Shown here: positions 35,250 to 48,785 of the stretch, one piece after another
Layout of the letters: every line of letters starts with the position of its first letter
Position numbering within the stretch: position 1 is the first letter of the stretch
DNA from: Cannabis sativa
Taxonomy: Eukaryota > Streptophyta > Magnoliopsida > Rosales > Cannabaceae
DNA length: 64,000 nucleotides
Direction: 5' to 3'
NCBI RefSeq assembly: GCF_029168945.1
Contig: NC_083602.1
Coordinates: forward strand, 88,918,027-88,982,026
Program-made: the position numbers and the translations under genes
The notes under the pieces: model-generated
Databases searched by the model: none
What the model saw: only the letters and a program-made list of their open reading frames with translations
What the model was told of the DNA's origin: nothing

Positions 35250-35978
35250 TGTTGACCGAAGTTTTTGGCAACTAATTAAATAAGATAATAATGAGAGCGT
35301 TGGGATAATTAATGCATATGATCTTTACGTGTTCGGACATTAATGAGCCGTAGTCCACGAGTCTCTGTTATTAATGAGAGTATTTCTTGCAGAGAATGTT
35401 CTTTGTGTGTTTTTTCTCTCCCTTTTTCCGATCTACTTACTCATTTTTTCAGGGGGTATTTATAGAGATTTGTGGGAATAGTCGAAAATGGGTAACTTGT
35501 CTTTGAGAACCAGCTATAGATTAGCACAAGTTCACAAAAGATACAAAATAGGGCATGCATTACATACATAGTAGGCATTGTAGAGGTTAGGTGAGATTAA
35601 CCTTCATCATTCCTTGATTGATGTGATTCTTCATAATGGAGTCGTTACTAGCTCTTTTGATTATCGTGTAATCACACTAAATCAGGCTTACGATGTCTGA
35701 CACATCCTCTTATGGGCATTTCCAGACACTTTTCCCATACTGCATTAAATGCGAGGTAAGTGTTAAAGTAGATCATTCTCGTCCCGGAGGTGCCTTCCTA
35801 TATCTTAACTCCCAGAAGAGAAGGCGTGCCTGTTACACTTGTCCGAGAGCTAACGTCATGAACCATACTTGTTGCCTTTTCCATACAACTTTTAACTTAT
35901 TTTCGAGTGAGGTGTCTATTTTGTCCACATGTCATATATAACTGCGGCCACATATATTAGGAATAAACCGGGGCAACA
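35250..35978 (-). mobile_element. Solo LTR with 5-bp target duplication
   Basis: On the - strand it begins TGTTGCCCCGG and ends GGTCAACA, i.e. TG...CA. It is flanked by direct TCACC at 35245-35249 and 35979-35983. A TATAAATA box lies on the same strand near 35460, as expected for an LTR promoter. No partner LTR, primer-binding site or internal domain adjoins it, so it is a solo LTR left by unequal recombination. The lineage is unclear. Confidence 0.8.
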
Positions 35979-35983
35979 TCACC

Positions 35984-36267
35984 TATTAAGTTATTTTTGA
36001 ATTCTATCTCGAATGGTGTTAAACAAACCAATTTTAATATTTTTTAAAATAAATAAAGAATTATTTTTTATTTATGTTATTATAATATTCATTTATTTTA
36101 AATTTTTTTATTTTTAGCAATATATAATAAATAAGTAGATGTATTTTAGTATAAATAAATTTATTATATCATTTTGATCAAATTTATAAAAATAAAAAAA
36201 ATTAAAAAAATTGAGTTATACCAACTTTAGTAACTCTATACATTTTTTAACAAACTGATTTCTTGTT
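35984..36267. other. AT-rich spacer between solo LTR and LINE
   Basis: Nothing recognisable; unique-looking AT-rich DNA. Confidence 0.5.
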
Positions 36268-36320
36268 GTTTATCAAATATCTTTTTTTTTTTTTTGAGAA
36301 ATTTCCAATATTATTATAAA

Positions 36321-39300
36321 TCAACAGTCATTTACAATAATAGAGAAAATAGAATAAGGTATTTCTCTTATCCAAGATACATCTTCATCCAACTCTAGAG
36401 CGTACCTAGCCAAGCCATGGGCAGCTTTGTTAGCCTGCCTACGAGCATGGATAATAGTAACTCTAGGGAAAGAGGATAAAAGACAACGAACATCATCGAT
36501 TAGATCTGCAAAACATGATAAATCCTTAGGAGAAGAGTTCAGAACAGAGGAGACTCGTAGCGCATCTGTTTCCACCATAGCAATTGAAAAAGGATATTGT
36601 TTAACCCAATTGAGACTATGAAAGAGCACCTTCGCTTCCATTTCATCACTACGAAAGCATCCTAGAACTCGTTTAGAGAGGGCAGCTATCACTTCTCCTT
36701 TATAGTTGCGAACTACAGCGCCAATTCCTAGTATTTGATCTTTAAAACTTGCTGCAGCATCAACATTCATTTTAAGCTCATTCATAGCTGGAGGAGTCCA
36801 AGTGATTTCGTCTAAGAGCTTTTGACGTGGGACACTGCCTTCTGTATCAGAAGTGTTATGTGGAAGTCGTGCTACTGTTGCTGGTTGCTGGTGCGAGTCA
36901 GTTTGAGGTTGCATATCAGTATGGTTCTCTCTAAATTGTTGACATGTGGATCGGCGAGTAGCATACATGGTTTGTGGTGTTGGCATCCCTTGAGAGTTAA
37001 TAGCCGTGAGGTGAGGACCTTGAACTAATTCTTGGTTGGATGTTTGGTGTGCATGTCCTGATTGGAAAGTGGCAGATTGGTGTGTAATATTCTGCTGCAA
37101 CTTTTTGCAGGATAAACCCTTAGCAATTCTATATTTCTCAATATAATTCAATGCAAAGGAAGCAATTGAAATAGGATCTCTTGGTAAGCCACCATGAAGT
37201 ACTTTGTTCCTATCATTCCAAATGCTCCACATAACACATATGATTGCTTCAACATCCATTTTTGCCATTGTAGTTGCCAAATGTATTAGGTAATCTCCAT
37301 TAAACATACCTTGAGCACGGTGATAATCAATTAGAAACTTAGTGCTTTTCCAGACAGCCTTAGCGGATTTACATGAGAACAAGGCATGTCCAATTGATTC
37401 CCATGCATGTTTACACCTTGAACATAAAGCAGAATCAATTACTTTCCGTTTGTGCAAACCTATGGCAACCGGTAGGGCATTTTGGACAACTTTCCAAGCA
37501 AATATTTTAACCTTTGGGGGAATTTGCAATGCCCAAAAATATTTCCACCACGACTTGTGATCATCCGAGGACGATTCTTGGTCCTTCTCAGAGATAGAGC
37601 TTGCAAGGTGAAAGCCTGATTTGACACTATATAGACCATTCGTTGTATGATGCCAGATAAGCCTATCAGTTGACTGGTAAAAGCTTAAAGGGATAGTGAG
37701 GATCCAGTCAATATCAATTTGGGCAAAATCTTCATGTAAGTGAGGCAGGTTCCACTCCATAGTATCAAGTATGTAGGTTGATACCAGCGTGGATGGTTCC
37801 CCAGAGAAGTATATTGGCTTGAACTCATCATGTCCTGGGATCCAAGGATCAATTCCGCATCTTACATGAAATCCATTACCAATCTTGTAACGTAGTCCCT
37901 TGGCCCCAGTGAATTCCTTTCCATGTTAAAGATGGGGAGTGACCCTTGTGGGCTTCCAGAAAAGTGTTTCTTGGAAAGTATCTGTGCTTCAAAAGACGAG
38001 CTAAAAGTGAGTTTGGATTATCGAATAATCTCCAAGCTTGTTTGGCTAGCATAGCTTGATTAAAATCAACGAAAGATTGAAAACCCATTCCACCTTCAAA
38101 CTTGGATTTACAGAGTAACTTCCATCTTTTCCAATGTATTTTAGACCCATCCTTATTAGAACCCCACCAAAAACTTGCCATCATAGATTCTATTTGATTG
38201 CAGAAACCTAATGGCAAGCGAACGCAACTCATCGCGTATGTAGGAATTGATTGCACCACCGCTTTCAAAAGTACTTCCTCCCCCCCAATAGAAAACAGTT
38301 TGTCATTCCAAGCAGTTAGGAGCTTCCATATTCTTTCCTTGACATTACTAAATAACTCCTTCTTGTTATGACTTGAGTATGCAGGAAGACCTAGGTAAGT
38401 CTCATGACATTCACAGATTGGCATCCCCAAAGTTTGGCTGAAAAAAGTCCTTGCATCATGTGAAGTGTTGGGTGAGAAAAACATGATTGACTTGTTGATA
38501 TTAAGGAATTGTCCTGAAGCTTGATGGTAGATCTCCAAAATCTTTTTTATGGCTAAAGCAGAACTCTGATTTGCATGGCAGAAAAGGAGACTATCATCAG
38601 CAAATAACAAGTGAGATACCGACGGAGCTTGCTTTGTGAGCTTTAATCCCAACAAATTTCCCATATGCTCTTCATGGTGTAGTAGCCGTGAGAGACCTTC
38701 TGAACAATTTAAAAAAAGGTAAGGTGACAGTGGATCACCTTGACGAAGTCCTCTTGTTGGCCAGACATTGCCCACAATTTCTCCATTTAGCTGAAATGAG
38801 AAGCTATTGGATGATAAACACCGCATAATGAGAGAGATCCATTGGTGAGCAAAACCCATTTTTTCCATTACCGCAGACAAATAATCCCATTCAACTCTAT
38901 CAAAAGCCTTGCTCATATCAAGCTTGAGCGCTGAAAAACCTTTATTTCCTTGAGTCTTGTGTTTTAGGTGATGAACCAATTCAAAAGCAACAAGAACGTT
39001 GTCAGTGATCAAACGGTTTGTGAGGAAAGCACTCTGATTCTCAGATATCACGAAAGGTAGAACATCTTTAAACCGTAGCACTATCACTTTGGAAATCAAC
39101 TTATAGATCACATTACAAAGACTAATAGGTCTATAATCCCCCATGGCTTTCGGTTTTTTGATCTTTGGGATGAGAGTTATGATTGAGTTATTTATTCTGC
39201 TCATATCATGACCCTCATTCAAAACTCCAAGGACTACAACAGTAACATCGGTGCCTACATGATCCCAATAATGTTGATAAAACATGGCAGACATACCATC

Positions 39301-40686
39301 ACTGCCAGGGCTTTTGTCAGGACTCATTGAGTGAAGAGCATCGAGTACTTCTTTGTCTGAAAAAGGACGTAGCAGCGAGTAGTTCATTTCAGTTGTAACA
39401 GTAGTGGGAATAGCATGTAAAACCTGCTGCAAAGCTTCTGTGTGTGTACCCGAAGCAGTGAATAAGTCCCCAAAAAAAGTGCAAATAATATCGGTCATTC
39501 CTTGCTTTGAAGTGACAGCAACACCATCTTCATTATGCAGCAATTTGATTGTGTTGTTGGTCTTTCGTGAAGACGCATAAGCGTGAAAAAATTTTGTATT
39601 CTCATCTCCACATTGTAACCAATCAATTCTTGATCTTTGTTGCCAATAAACCTCTTTTTGGGACAGCAATTCATCTAGAGTATCCTCCATTTTTTTTAGA
39701 TTGCACATTGAATCATCTGTTCGGACTTGTTGATTATTAAGAATTTCCACTTCTTTGTGAGCTGCCTTGATTTTCTTTTTAAAATTGCCATATTTATTGT
39801 GATGCCACTGTTGTAAAGAACTGGAACAAGCCTCTAAATTAGTACAGAAATTGTCAATTGCAGTACCTTGCAAACTTTTTTTCCAAGTCTGATGGATGAT
39901 ATCGGTTGCTGCAGAATCAGACAGCCATAATTTTTCAAATCTGAACCGTGACAGCCTCTTAACTTCAGGTTGTTGGTCTGCCAAAGGAACAACTTCAACT
40001 GATATTGCTATATGATCTGATTTACAATAGTCCAGATGCTTGGTTAAAATCGGCTGAAAAGAATTACCCTATTGATCATTTACGAAACACCAATCAAGCC
40101 TTTCCTTAATTGCATTGACATTGTGACGCCCTTTAATCCAAGTGAAAGGATCTCCGTCAAAAGGTTGCTCATAAAGGTAACATATGTCCAAAACTGATCT
40201 AAATTTGTCCATTTGTTGTTCACATTGTAGAGCCCCACCATGCTTATTTTGGTTTGAAAGAATTTCATTGAAATCGCCAATCACTAGCCAAGGCATCAAA
40301 GGAGCGACATCCTTACATCTCTCAAGGAGTTTCCAAGTGTGAACTCGATTGTGAGTTTCAGGAGCGCAGTAAAAAGCAGAGAAATGCCAAGATGGCCCAT
40401 TATCACACTTCATGTAGCAGTCAAATATATTTATATTATAATTAAGCAGAGTTACATCTACATTGTCTTTCCATAACAAAAGCAAACCCCCACTTAACCC
40501 GACCCTAGGAACTTCTAACCCATTAGGAAAACGTAAAGCTCGACGAAAACGAGTAACTACATTACATACTAATTTAGTTTCCATAATAAATAGTACATGA
40601 GGAGTTTGCTGCTTAACAAGCAAACGAAGTTGTCTGAATGCGCTAGGATTCCCCAAACCACGCGCATTCCAGCTAAGGATTTTCAT
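36321..40686 (-). pseudogene. LINE ORF2: endonuclease, reverse transcriptase, zf-RVT, RNase H (broken)
   Basis: ORF2 starts at 40686 ([14 protein letters not shown]). It shows the APE-type endonuclease: [20 protein letters not shown] and, after a stop, KSDHIA. The RT domain has PGSDGMSAMFYQ, DYRPISLCNVIYK, KAFDRVEWDYL, GLRQGDPLSPYLF and FADD at 38604-38593. The zinc-binding tail has KVKIFAWK and CSRCKHAWESIGHALFSC. RNase H has NVDAA, EAK and ETDAL, and ends at 36321. Two defects are seen. A TAG stop at about 40069-40071 splits the endonuclease from the rest. A single frame change near 37895 lies between the RT and the zf-RVT/RNase H frame. Everything else is open, so the insertion is fairly young. 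The enzyme would nick DNA and copy LINE RNA at the target; this copy cannot make it in one piece. Confidence 0.9.
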
Positions 40687-41417
40687 GGCTGGTTGCGGGG
40701 CTGTGAGGCAGCCTCCGCAATGTTGTCCAAGGAAATGGATGGATCTTCATCAGTATCAGAAGCATTCCGGTTCACCTCAGCATCAGTGGACAAAACTGAA
40801 TTTGAGGAAGCAAGTTGAAGACCCCTGCAACGCTTTAAAGCCTTCCTCATTGACAGGTTTCCAAGCAATCTCTTGGAAGATCGGTTTGGTGACTGGTTTT
40901 CTTTGCCAAAAGGTGCAGCAGTAGTCATGGAAATTGTGGAGTCGGTTAGGATAGGAGCGTGAACTGGTGGGCTAGCCATGTTGGAGATAGTTGTGAAGAT
41001 ATTTGAGTTGCTTGCATCAGGCGGATATGTAGCAACATATCCCATAGGTGATCCAATGTTTGGCATAAACGTGTCAGATAAGTCACTCTCAGTTGGGGAA
41101 GAAGGCAGAATATTGGGTGCAGATGGTGGTGCAGCCGTGGGAATTTTAGTTTTTCCATAAACCAGTGAGTGTGATGTTTCTTTTTTTGGTGGAGGTGATG
41201 GATGAGTAAGTTTCTGCCTATTTATTGTATCAGTAAAAGCCGAAGTACCCTCATGAATTGGTGGACTTATGTTCAATGTTGCCTTATTTTTCCATGCATC
41301 ATTAACCTTAGATGGAAGAGCCATTGTTGTGTCATTATGCACCAGAGAAGCAGCGTTTAAAGTTGCTGGTGCAAAGGAGAAAACGCCACTGGTAGAAGAG
41401 GAATTGTTGTTCGAAAG
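40683..41417 (-). pseudogene. C-terminal part of LINE ORF1
   Basis: An open frame runs from the truncated 5' end of the LINE to a stop at 40683-40685. The protein is Ser/Pro/Thr-rich with a basic stretch (SSKRLLGNLSMRKALKRCRG) before an acidic tail. The RNA-binding and zinc-knuckle parts usual for plant LINE ORF1 are missing because of truncation. The apparent start at 41450 lies in flanking DNA beyond the target duplication, so its first dozen residues are not LINE-derived. The stop overlaps the ORF2 start as ATGA, suggesting coupled translation in the parent element. Confidence 0.8.
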
Positions 41418-41667
41418 GTTTATCAAATATCTATAGCATAACTTTTCCAAAAAAAAAAAAAAACTTTTAGCTCAAAAATTTTACAAACTCGGAGTCGAAT
41501 AATATATGGAGATAAATACAAAATATTAGATATATGTATATATTTTAAATAACCATTATTATATACAATTAGAAAGATATTATTTCTTCTACTTTCTCGA
41601 TCCTCGTGGAGTCTCTTCCCTCAAAATATTTAGCAAGAGTAAAAATATATATAAAAAAAGTTCTATA

Positions 41668-42042
41668 ATGCACTCCTTAAAAGGTGGTCCGCACCCTCTA
41701 TCTATTTTAAAATATGGGAGAATTTTTTAGTCTAGTTATTTTATGGTTGTCTACGTTGTAGTTATTTAGAATATTTTGTAAAATTTTGAAAAATTCAAAA
41801 AAATTTGACACGCAAATAATAGAGTTCAAACAATTTATTTCACACACACATATATATCTCGCTTACAACAGATTGTTTGAACTTTATTTTGACATGTTAA
41901 TTTTTTTTCAAATCTCTTAAAATTTTACAGTGTGTCTTAAATAACTACAACGTAGACGACCATAAAAAAATTAGACTTATTTTTTTTTTCAAATATCAAA
42001 ACAGATAAAAAAATACATCCATAGATCCCTTTAAAGGAATGC
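41668..42042. mobile_element. Fold-back MITE, family A, copy 2
   Basis: The ends ATGCACTCCTTAAAAGG and CCTTTAAAGGAATGCGT are inverted. Arms with GGTTGTCTACGTTGTAGTTA and TAACTACAACGTAGACGACC follow, then GAGTTCAAACAATTTATTTC and its inverse around the centre. It is related to the copy at 4279-4640. Confidence 0.8.
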
Positions 42043-42772
42043 GTAGAAGCATCCTAATATAAAACTAAAGAAATGTATTTGTTTTTAATTTTGATTGATT
42101 ATAACATAAATTATGTTGTATTTTAGCACAAATAAATTAAAAGAAGTAAATATGGAAAATACAATGAGAAATTGATATTTTTGAAACTTAAGAGCCCATA
42201 TCGTATGGTCCAGCACTAAGTCTGTTTCCTCTTGGCCCAATTCCATAAGCATGTCATAAGTATGTTGACCAATATTTCACTGATTGGATCCAAATCCAAT
42301 TAAAAGTCATGCACGTGAGATTTCCTAATGGGCCTAAGCTTTCCACATGGACCAAACTCCATCATAGCAAAAGCCCAACAAAACTGTTCACTTCACCGAC
42401 CACCCTAACCCGACTTAAAGAATACCTATTTTTTTGTATCCATTAATAAAAAAATACACTTATATTACATGTTATTAAAAAGTATCCACTTTTATGAGTA
42501 AGTTGTCTAATATACATTCACTTTCTACTCAAGTACATAATTTACATCTACTTAAAAGGTATAATAGAGACATCATCTATAAAACTATGTATATCTTAAA
42601 AAATATAAAAATAGTAAAAATTAATATAAGTAAAATAAAGTAGGTATACAATGTAATTTTCCCTTCTTTAGTGGCATGTTTTCAAAAATATATTTTGTTT
42701 ATTTACGTTGAAATTTTATGTTTTGATTTTTTACACTTAATTTTTTTTTTTTGGCAAAACTCTAGTATACTT
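42043..42772. other. Intergenic DNA, no gene seen
   Basis: It contains a moderately GC-rich stretch (42185-42420) without a supported frame. No gene or transposon end was recognised. Confidence 0.45.
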
Positions 42773-43009
42773 ACTTTTCTTGAGTTAATTATGGCATAAC
42801 CTTCAAAAAATTTATTTTGCTTACATATAACCTCAAAACTTAAATTTTGACAGGAAAACTTCCAAAATCCGCTTTTTGTTAGTATTTTGTTAGCATTTTG
42901 TTAAAATTTAGATCTCACCATGCGACAACCTCTCTCTATCGTTTCTTACGCTGACAACCACTCTCTCTCTTGTCTCTTCTCACGCCAGCAACCATTCTTT
43001 CTCTCCCTC

Positions 43010-43013
43010 TCTC

Positions 43014-43104
<91 letters not shown>

Positions 43105-43105
43105 G
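43010..43105. repeat. (CT)n microsatellite
   Basis: An almost pure CT run of about 95 bp with a few interruptions (TATCT, TTCT). Leucine/serine and Arg/Glu reading frames across it are artefacts. Confidence 0.95.
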
Positions 43106-43620
43106 TATTTTCTCATGTCAGACTCAGATGACACCTCCACCCTCGCGAGCCCTGTCTGACACGAGCTGCCAAGGAGGAGATTGACAAAGTCCAAAAACTT
43201 TTAATCAATTATCGGGCGTGATTTTGACACTGTTTCATACAGGGAGCAGTATGATGGACCTTGGAAGCTCTAAGAGAACAGAACCCTTCAAAAGTTTGGG
43301 CGTTAAGATCGTCATAATTCATGGAGTTTCGAGATATTCGACTCAAATCTAGTCGCTTCTGAACCTCGTGTCGAAAAATAGGCTCCAGATCCATGTTCTC
43401 CTTGGAATGGGCTTCTCGATCCCACATTTCACTGCCCCTTTTATCACTGTCAAACCTGGGCAGCACCACACATGTTCTCCGACGATGACACTAGTGCTGA
43501 GTAAGCTCTCTTTGTCTCACCTTCGAGATTTTCTCTCTTTATCTTTAAATCTTAAGTTTTTTTCTTGTAGATTTAATTTGGGTTTGTTTGTTTTTGTGTA
43601 ATCGGAATTCGAATTTTGGC
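43105..43620. pseudogene. Unidentified gene fragment captured in the MULE
   Basis: The sequence here has coding-like composition on both strands. The - strand is open for 86 residues (43469-43209) with EPIFRHEVQKRLDLSR and NSMNYDDLNAQTFEGFCSLR. On the + strand a short MFSDDDTSAE frame at 43469-43500 is followed by a donor-like GTAAGC and a T-rich, intron-like stretch. I do not recognise the source gene. It lacks a full reading frame and is presumably a transduplicated piece. Confidence 0.4.
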
Positions 43621-44078
43621 AGGTGTTTAGGTTTCTTTGATGTGTTTGGATTTGAGATGTGAGATTTTGTTTAGATCTGAAAAAGAGGTTCTAGTGATGG
43701 TTGTGGTGTGGAGATGTGGTTTTGGTGGTGGTGGGCAGTTCGTTTGTGGTGGATGATGGTGATGGTGGTAGTGGTGATATTTTTTAAGAAGAATGAAGAA
43801 AAAAATAGAAAAAGAAAATATGAGATGAGAAAAATAGAGATGGTGGAAGAAAAAAAATTAATTATTTTTTTTCTGATTTATTTTTAATAATTAATTATGT
43901 GAGCCAATTAAATTGTTTCATGTGTTAACTATGTCTACATCGATAAACCATATGTACGCGTGGACAGTCCAACATGATAGACAGTTAGTTGTTTTGCTGT
44001 TAAAATTTAGATTTTGGAGATTAAATGCAAGTAAAATGAAAGTTTTGGAGATTATGTTGCAATTAACTCACTTTTCTT

Positions 44079-45540
44079 TGTAAATTTAAGAGATTTTTTT
44101 ATTTTCACACTTCAAAATAGTTTTTTTGTATTTTTACGGAATTCTACATAGAAACTCATATTGCAACTAGCGCTAACAAAAAATCGTATGGAAACCTCTA
44201 TTAATTTGAAAAAAAATTAAAAAAATAGTATATGAGATAATTTCCTTAAATTTAAAGTGTAAGCTCGATATCACCGTTAAATACCAATTGGATTATTAAT
44301 ATATTAATTTTAAAGTTTTACTTTCACGTATACATAGTGAATATCTATTTGATATTGAACAATAACAATTAACTGAAATCTTAAATAATATTTTATGTAA
44401 TGACCACGAAATTTAATTTAATGTTTGAATCTAATAGCTTTGATTCAAAAAAAATATTGCAGATCAATATAGTTTAAATAAAAAAGAAAAAAAATAATAA
44501 AAAAAAAACTAGCGGAATTGCAGGTGTCCACCGAAGGAGTTTTATATGTGTGAGACTGAGAGAGATATGTTATTAATTAAGATAGGTGACTTAATTATTT
44601 GCCCGAATGGAATCTTCCAAAGCTTTGTCACGTTCACACTATAATTTTAGCTTTATTATTCCTTTTAATCATTTCTTCCATTATTCTTAAACCAGTTTAA
44701 TACCCTTAAATTACATTTTTATCCTTACATTGCCTCCACCTTATACGGCGGTTTTTCCTTCCCATGTCATGCAAATTAAGAATTTATTGCATTTGACTTA
44801 AATATATAAATAAACGTTCTTCTTCACACCATTCAAATAATATATAAAATTAAATAAAGATAATAGAATGATTTTATCATAAAAATTAATAACCAAATCT
44901 CTACAATAAAATTAGATATCTTAACCATTTTTATTTGGAAAAGAATTATTACATATTTTTCGAGTCTATCCAAAACCATGATTTATTTCGAAATATAAAA
45001 AGAAAACAAGATATTCTTTTACAATAGAAGAAAGAAACTAAGAAATTCATATGTAAGATTTTTTTTTTTCATTAATTCATGATATGTTCTTTCCTTTTTA
45101 GTGAATAAATCAAATCTCACTAATTTTCCATACCATAAAATTGATCTCAAGAACAACAAAATGCCAAAAATAATAAAAAAAATAACTTCATTCTTAAAAT
45201 AATAAGGATATTGAGAGATAATAAAGGTTTGATTTGACCAAAACAATAAGGGCAAATTAGTAACTTCAGACACTAACACGATCCACACTTTCTCTTTATA
45301 CATCGTTCTCAGTGGGCCCATCCAACTTTTAGGGCCGTCCCATAATTTTATTTTTATTTGACCATTATTCAGACAGTCTTTTTATTTATTTATTTTTAAA
45401 AATTCACATAAATATTTCAAACTTGTCACCTAACAAATTCTTGACCGTACGTCACCATTCTCTAATCCAATCCAAGCCGTTTAATTTTAATTCAATATTA
45501 GCCACACGATCGAAAAAATCCAACGGCTGAGAGAGAATTA
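44079..45540. other. Intergenic DNA upstream of the ascorbate peroxidase gene
   Basis: AT-rich, no gene seen. The last 200 bp are richer in GC and probably belong to the promoter. Confidence 0.5.
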
Positions 45541-45553
45541 CTAGAACCTTCTC
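45541..45553 (+). promoter_or_regulatory. Heat-shock-element-like site (GAACCTTC)
   Basis: TAGAACCTTCTC contains the inverted pair GAA-NN-TTC. It lies just before a TATATTA box-like motif near 45568 and about 260 bp before the ATG. Cytosolic APX1 promoters of other plants are known to carry heat shock elements at a similar place. A third NGAAN repeat is not obvious. Confidence 0.45.
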
Positions 45554-45701
45554 ATTTCCTTCCTCCTATATTATCCCAACCAAGTAATCCATTATCATTC
45601 GCAAAAGCTTCGAACCGAGCTTGTGGTCTCCTCGTGCCAGTCCAGTTCTCTGTTAGGGTTTCAATCCGATTCAATCTCTCCACTCAATTTTTTTTGCTCA
45701 G

Positions 45702-45793
45702 GTTAGTTAGTTACTCCTTCGATCGATGTTTTTCATTTCATAAGCTTGATTTTGATGTTGATTTTCTTCGATCTGAGTTTTTTTTTGATGCAG
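45702..45793 (+). other. 5'UTR intron of the ascorbate peroxidase gene
   Basis: Donor CAG|GTTAGT at 45701/45702 and acceptor GATGCAG at 45793 enclose a T-rich 92-bp intron. The spliced leader then runs ten bases to the ATG. Leader introns at this place are usual in plant cytosolic APX genes. Confidence 0.7.
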
Positions 45794-45803
45794 AGTCGTG
45801 ATC

Positions 45804-47682
<1,879 letters not shown>

Positions 47683-48477
47683 GCAAGTTGGGTCATGTCA
47701 TCAAGGATGTTGCCATTGTCTTCATTTTAATGGGAGTTATTTTTCTTTTTTCCAAATAGATGCAGTTGTTTTGACTGTTGGTAAAAAAAAAGGGAAATTA
47801 GAAGGCTCTTTATTTTTGGGTTTTGTTGTTGAACTAAAAGATATTTGTGTATGCCGCAGTGGCTATCATCCTTTTGATTAAATAACTATGTTTCTTCTTC
47901 TTTGGATATAATAATGTTCCACTTTTCCATAGCCTATTGGCAATTTCTTCTTTTGTGTATTTTGAATATATGTTTGTTACTATGGTAGGACTGCCTGGTT
48001 GGGCTTTCGTAAAAGGCTCACGGAAACAATTACGGGGTAAGTTGAAAAATGTCTCTTTTATTCATCAATTAATCAAATTTACCTCTAATTTTATATTTAT
48101 TTGAAATATACCTTTTTTTATATGTATTTTACTCAAAATACCCTTACATAAGAGAATTACATGGAGAGTATCTTGAAGTGACAGGGGCAAAATTGGTACA
48201 ATGTTTAAAAGAAGAGGTAAAAATGATATATTTTAAAAAAGAAGGTAAAAATAAAAGAGGACAATATAAAAAGGGTATAGAGTGTAATTTCCTCAACAAT
48301 TACCAATATGATATCGATTGGGTTTGGGTCTTAGGTTTTGCATTTCAGATTGGTTGTGCTAGTATTTTATATTGGTTTGGGCTTCTTTTTATTGAATGTT
48401 GGGCCTGGAATAACATTTCCAAAATGTGCTTCACTTTTATTATAGTATTGAGTAATTTGCAAGTTTAATTTTTAGGT
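47683..48477. other. APX 3'UTR and downstream DNA
   Basis: The first 200-300 bp are probably 3'UTR. A stretch at about 47988-48045 (ACTGCCTGGTTGGGCTTTCG) is less AT-rich and is followed by GTAAG; it could be part of an alternative 3' transcript. Nothing else is supported. Confidence 0.4.
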
Positions 48478-48785
48478 GGTGTTTGGTAGGTAAGAATAAA
48501 AATATAAGAATAAGAATCAATATTCAAATTAAAATTGTAATATAAGAATGCATAAAAGAAATTGAAAAAAAATTATTAAATTTTTTCAAATTTTGTATGG
48601 GAATGATTTTTTTTTTCTATTTTAAAATATAATAGTCATTTAACTAAAATGATGGAAAGGTCATTCCAGTAAATTGGTATTTTAATAGTTTTAAATACAA
48701 CCAAAGAAAAAAGAAATTAAATGAAAACTGTTTTCTTTCAATTCCATTTTATTACTTTCAATCAAATGTCACTTTAGTTGTAAAT
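48478..48785. mobile_element. Possible MITE (GGTGGTGTTTGGTAGG type)
   Basis: GTGTTTGGTAGGTAAGAATAA at the left and TTACTTTCAATCAAATGTCAC at the right are weakly inverse, around an AT-rich core. Plant MITEs often start with GTGTTTGGT. No target duplication was seen. Confidence 0.35.

Larger units (their letters stand above)
36283..41417 (-). mobile_element. L1-type LINE, 5'-truncated in ORF1, with 15-bp target duplication
   Basis: The direct 15-mer GTTTATCAAATATCT lies at 36268-36282 and 41418-41432. On the - strand the element starts just inside ORF1, continues through EN, RT, zf-RVT and RNase H, and ends in a poly(A) tail (a T run on the + strand at about 36283-36296) next to the duplication. 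This is the standard result of target-primed reverse transcription. Its length is about 5.1 kb. Confidence 0.93.
42782..44069. mobile_element. Pack-MULE-like element with 9-bp target duplication
   Basis: The terminal inverted repeats are about 73 bp long. The left starts GAGTTAATTATGGCATAACC and the right, read inverted, starts GAGTTAATTGCAACATAATC; similarity continues to TTAAATTTTGACAG / CTAAATTTTAACAG. The direct 9-mer ACTTTTCTT flanks it at 42773-42781 and 44070-44078, which is diagnostic of Mutator-type insertion. The interior (about 42905-43900) is not AT-rich like the surroundings. It holds a CT microsatellite, a gene-like segment and a GT-rich stretch, but no transposase, so it looks like captured host sequence. 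Confidence 0.85.

Noticed and set aside
41418..41450. LINE ORF1 starting at 41450
   Set aside because: The first residues lie in the target duplication and flanking DNA; the LINE itself begins at 41417.
42946..43194. Frames of repeated Ser/Leu or Arg/Glu residues
   Set aside because: They only read the CT microsatellite in different frames.
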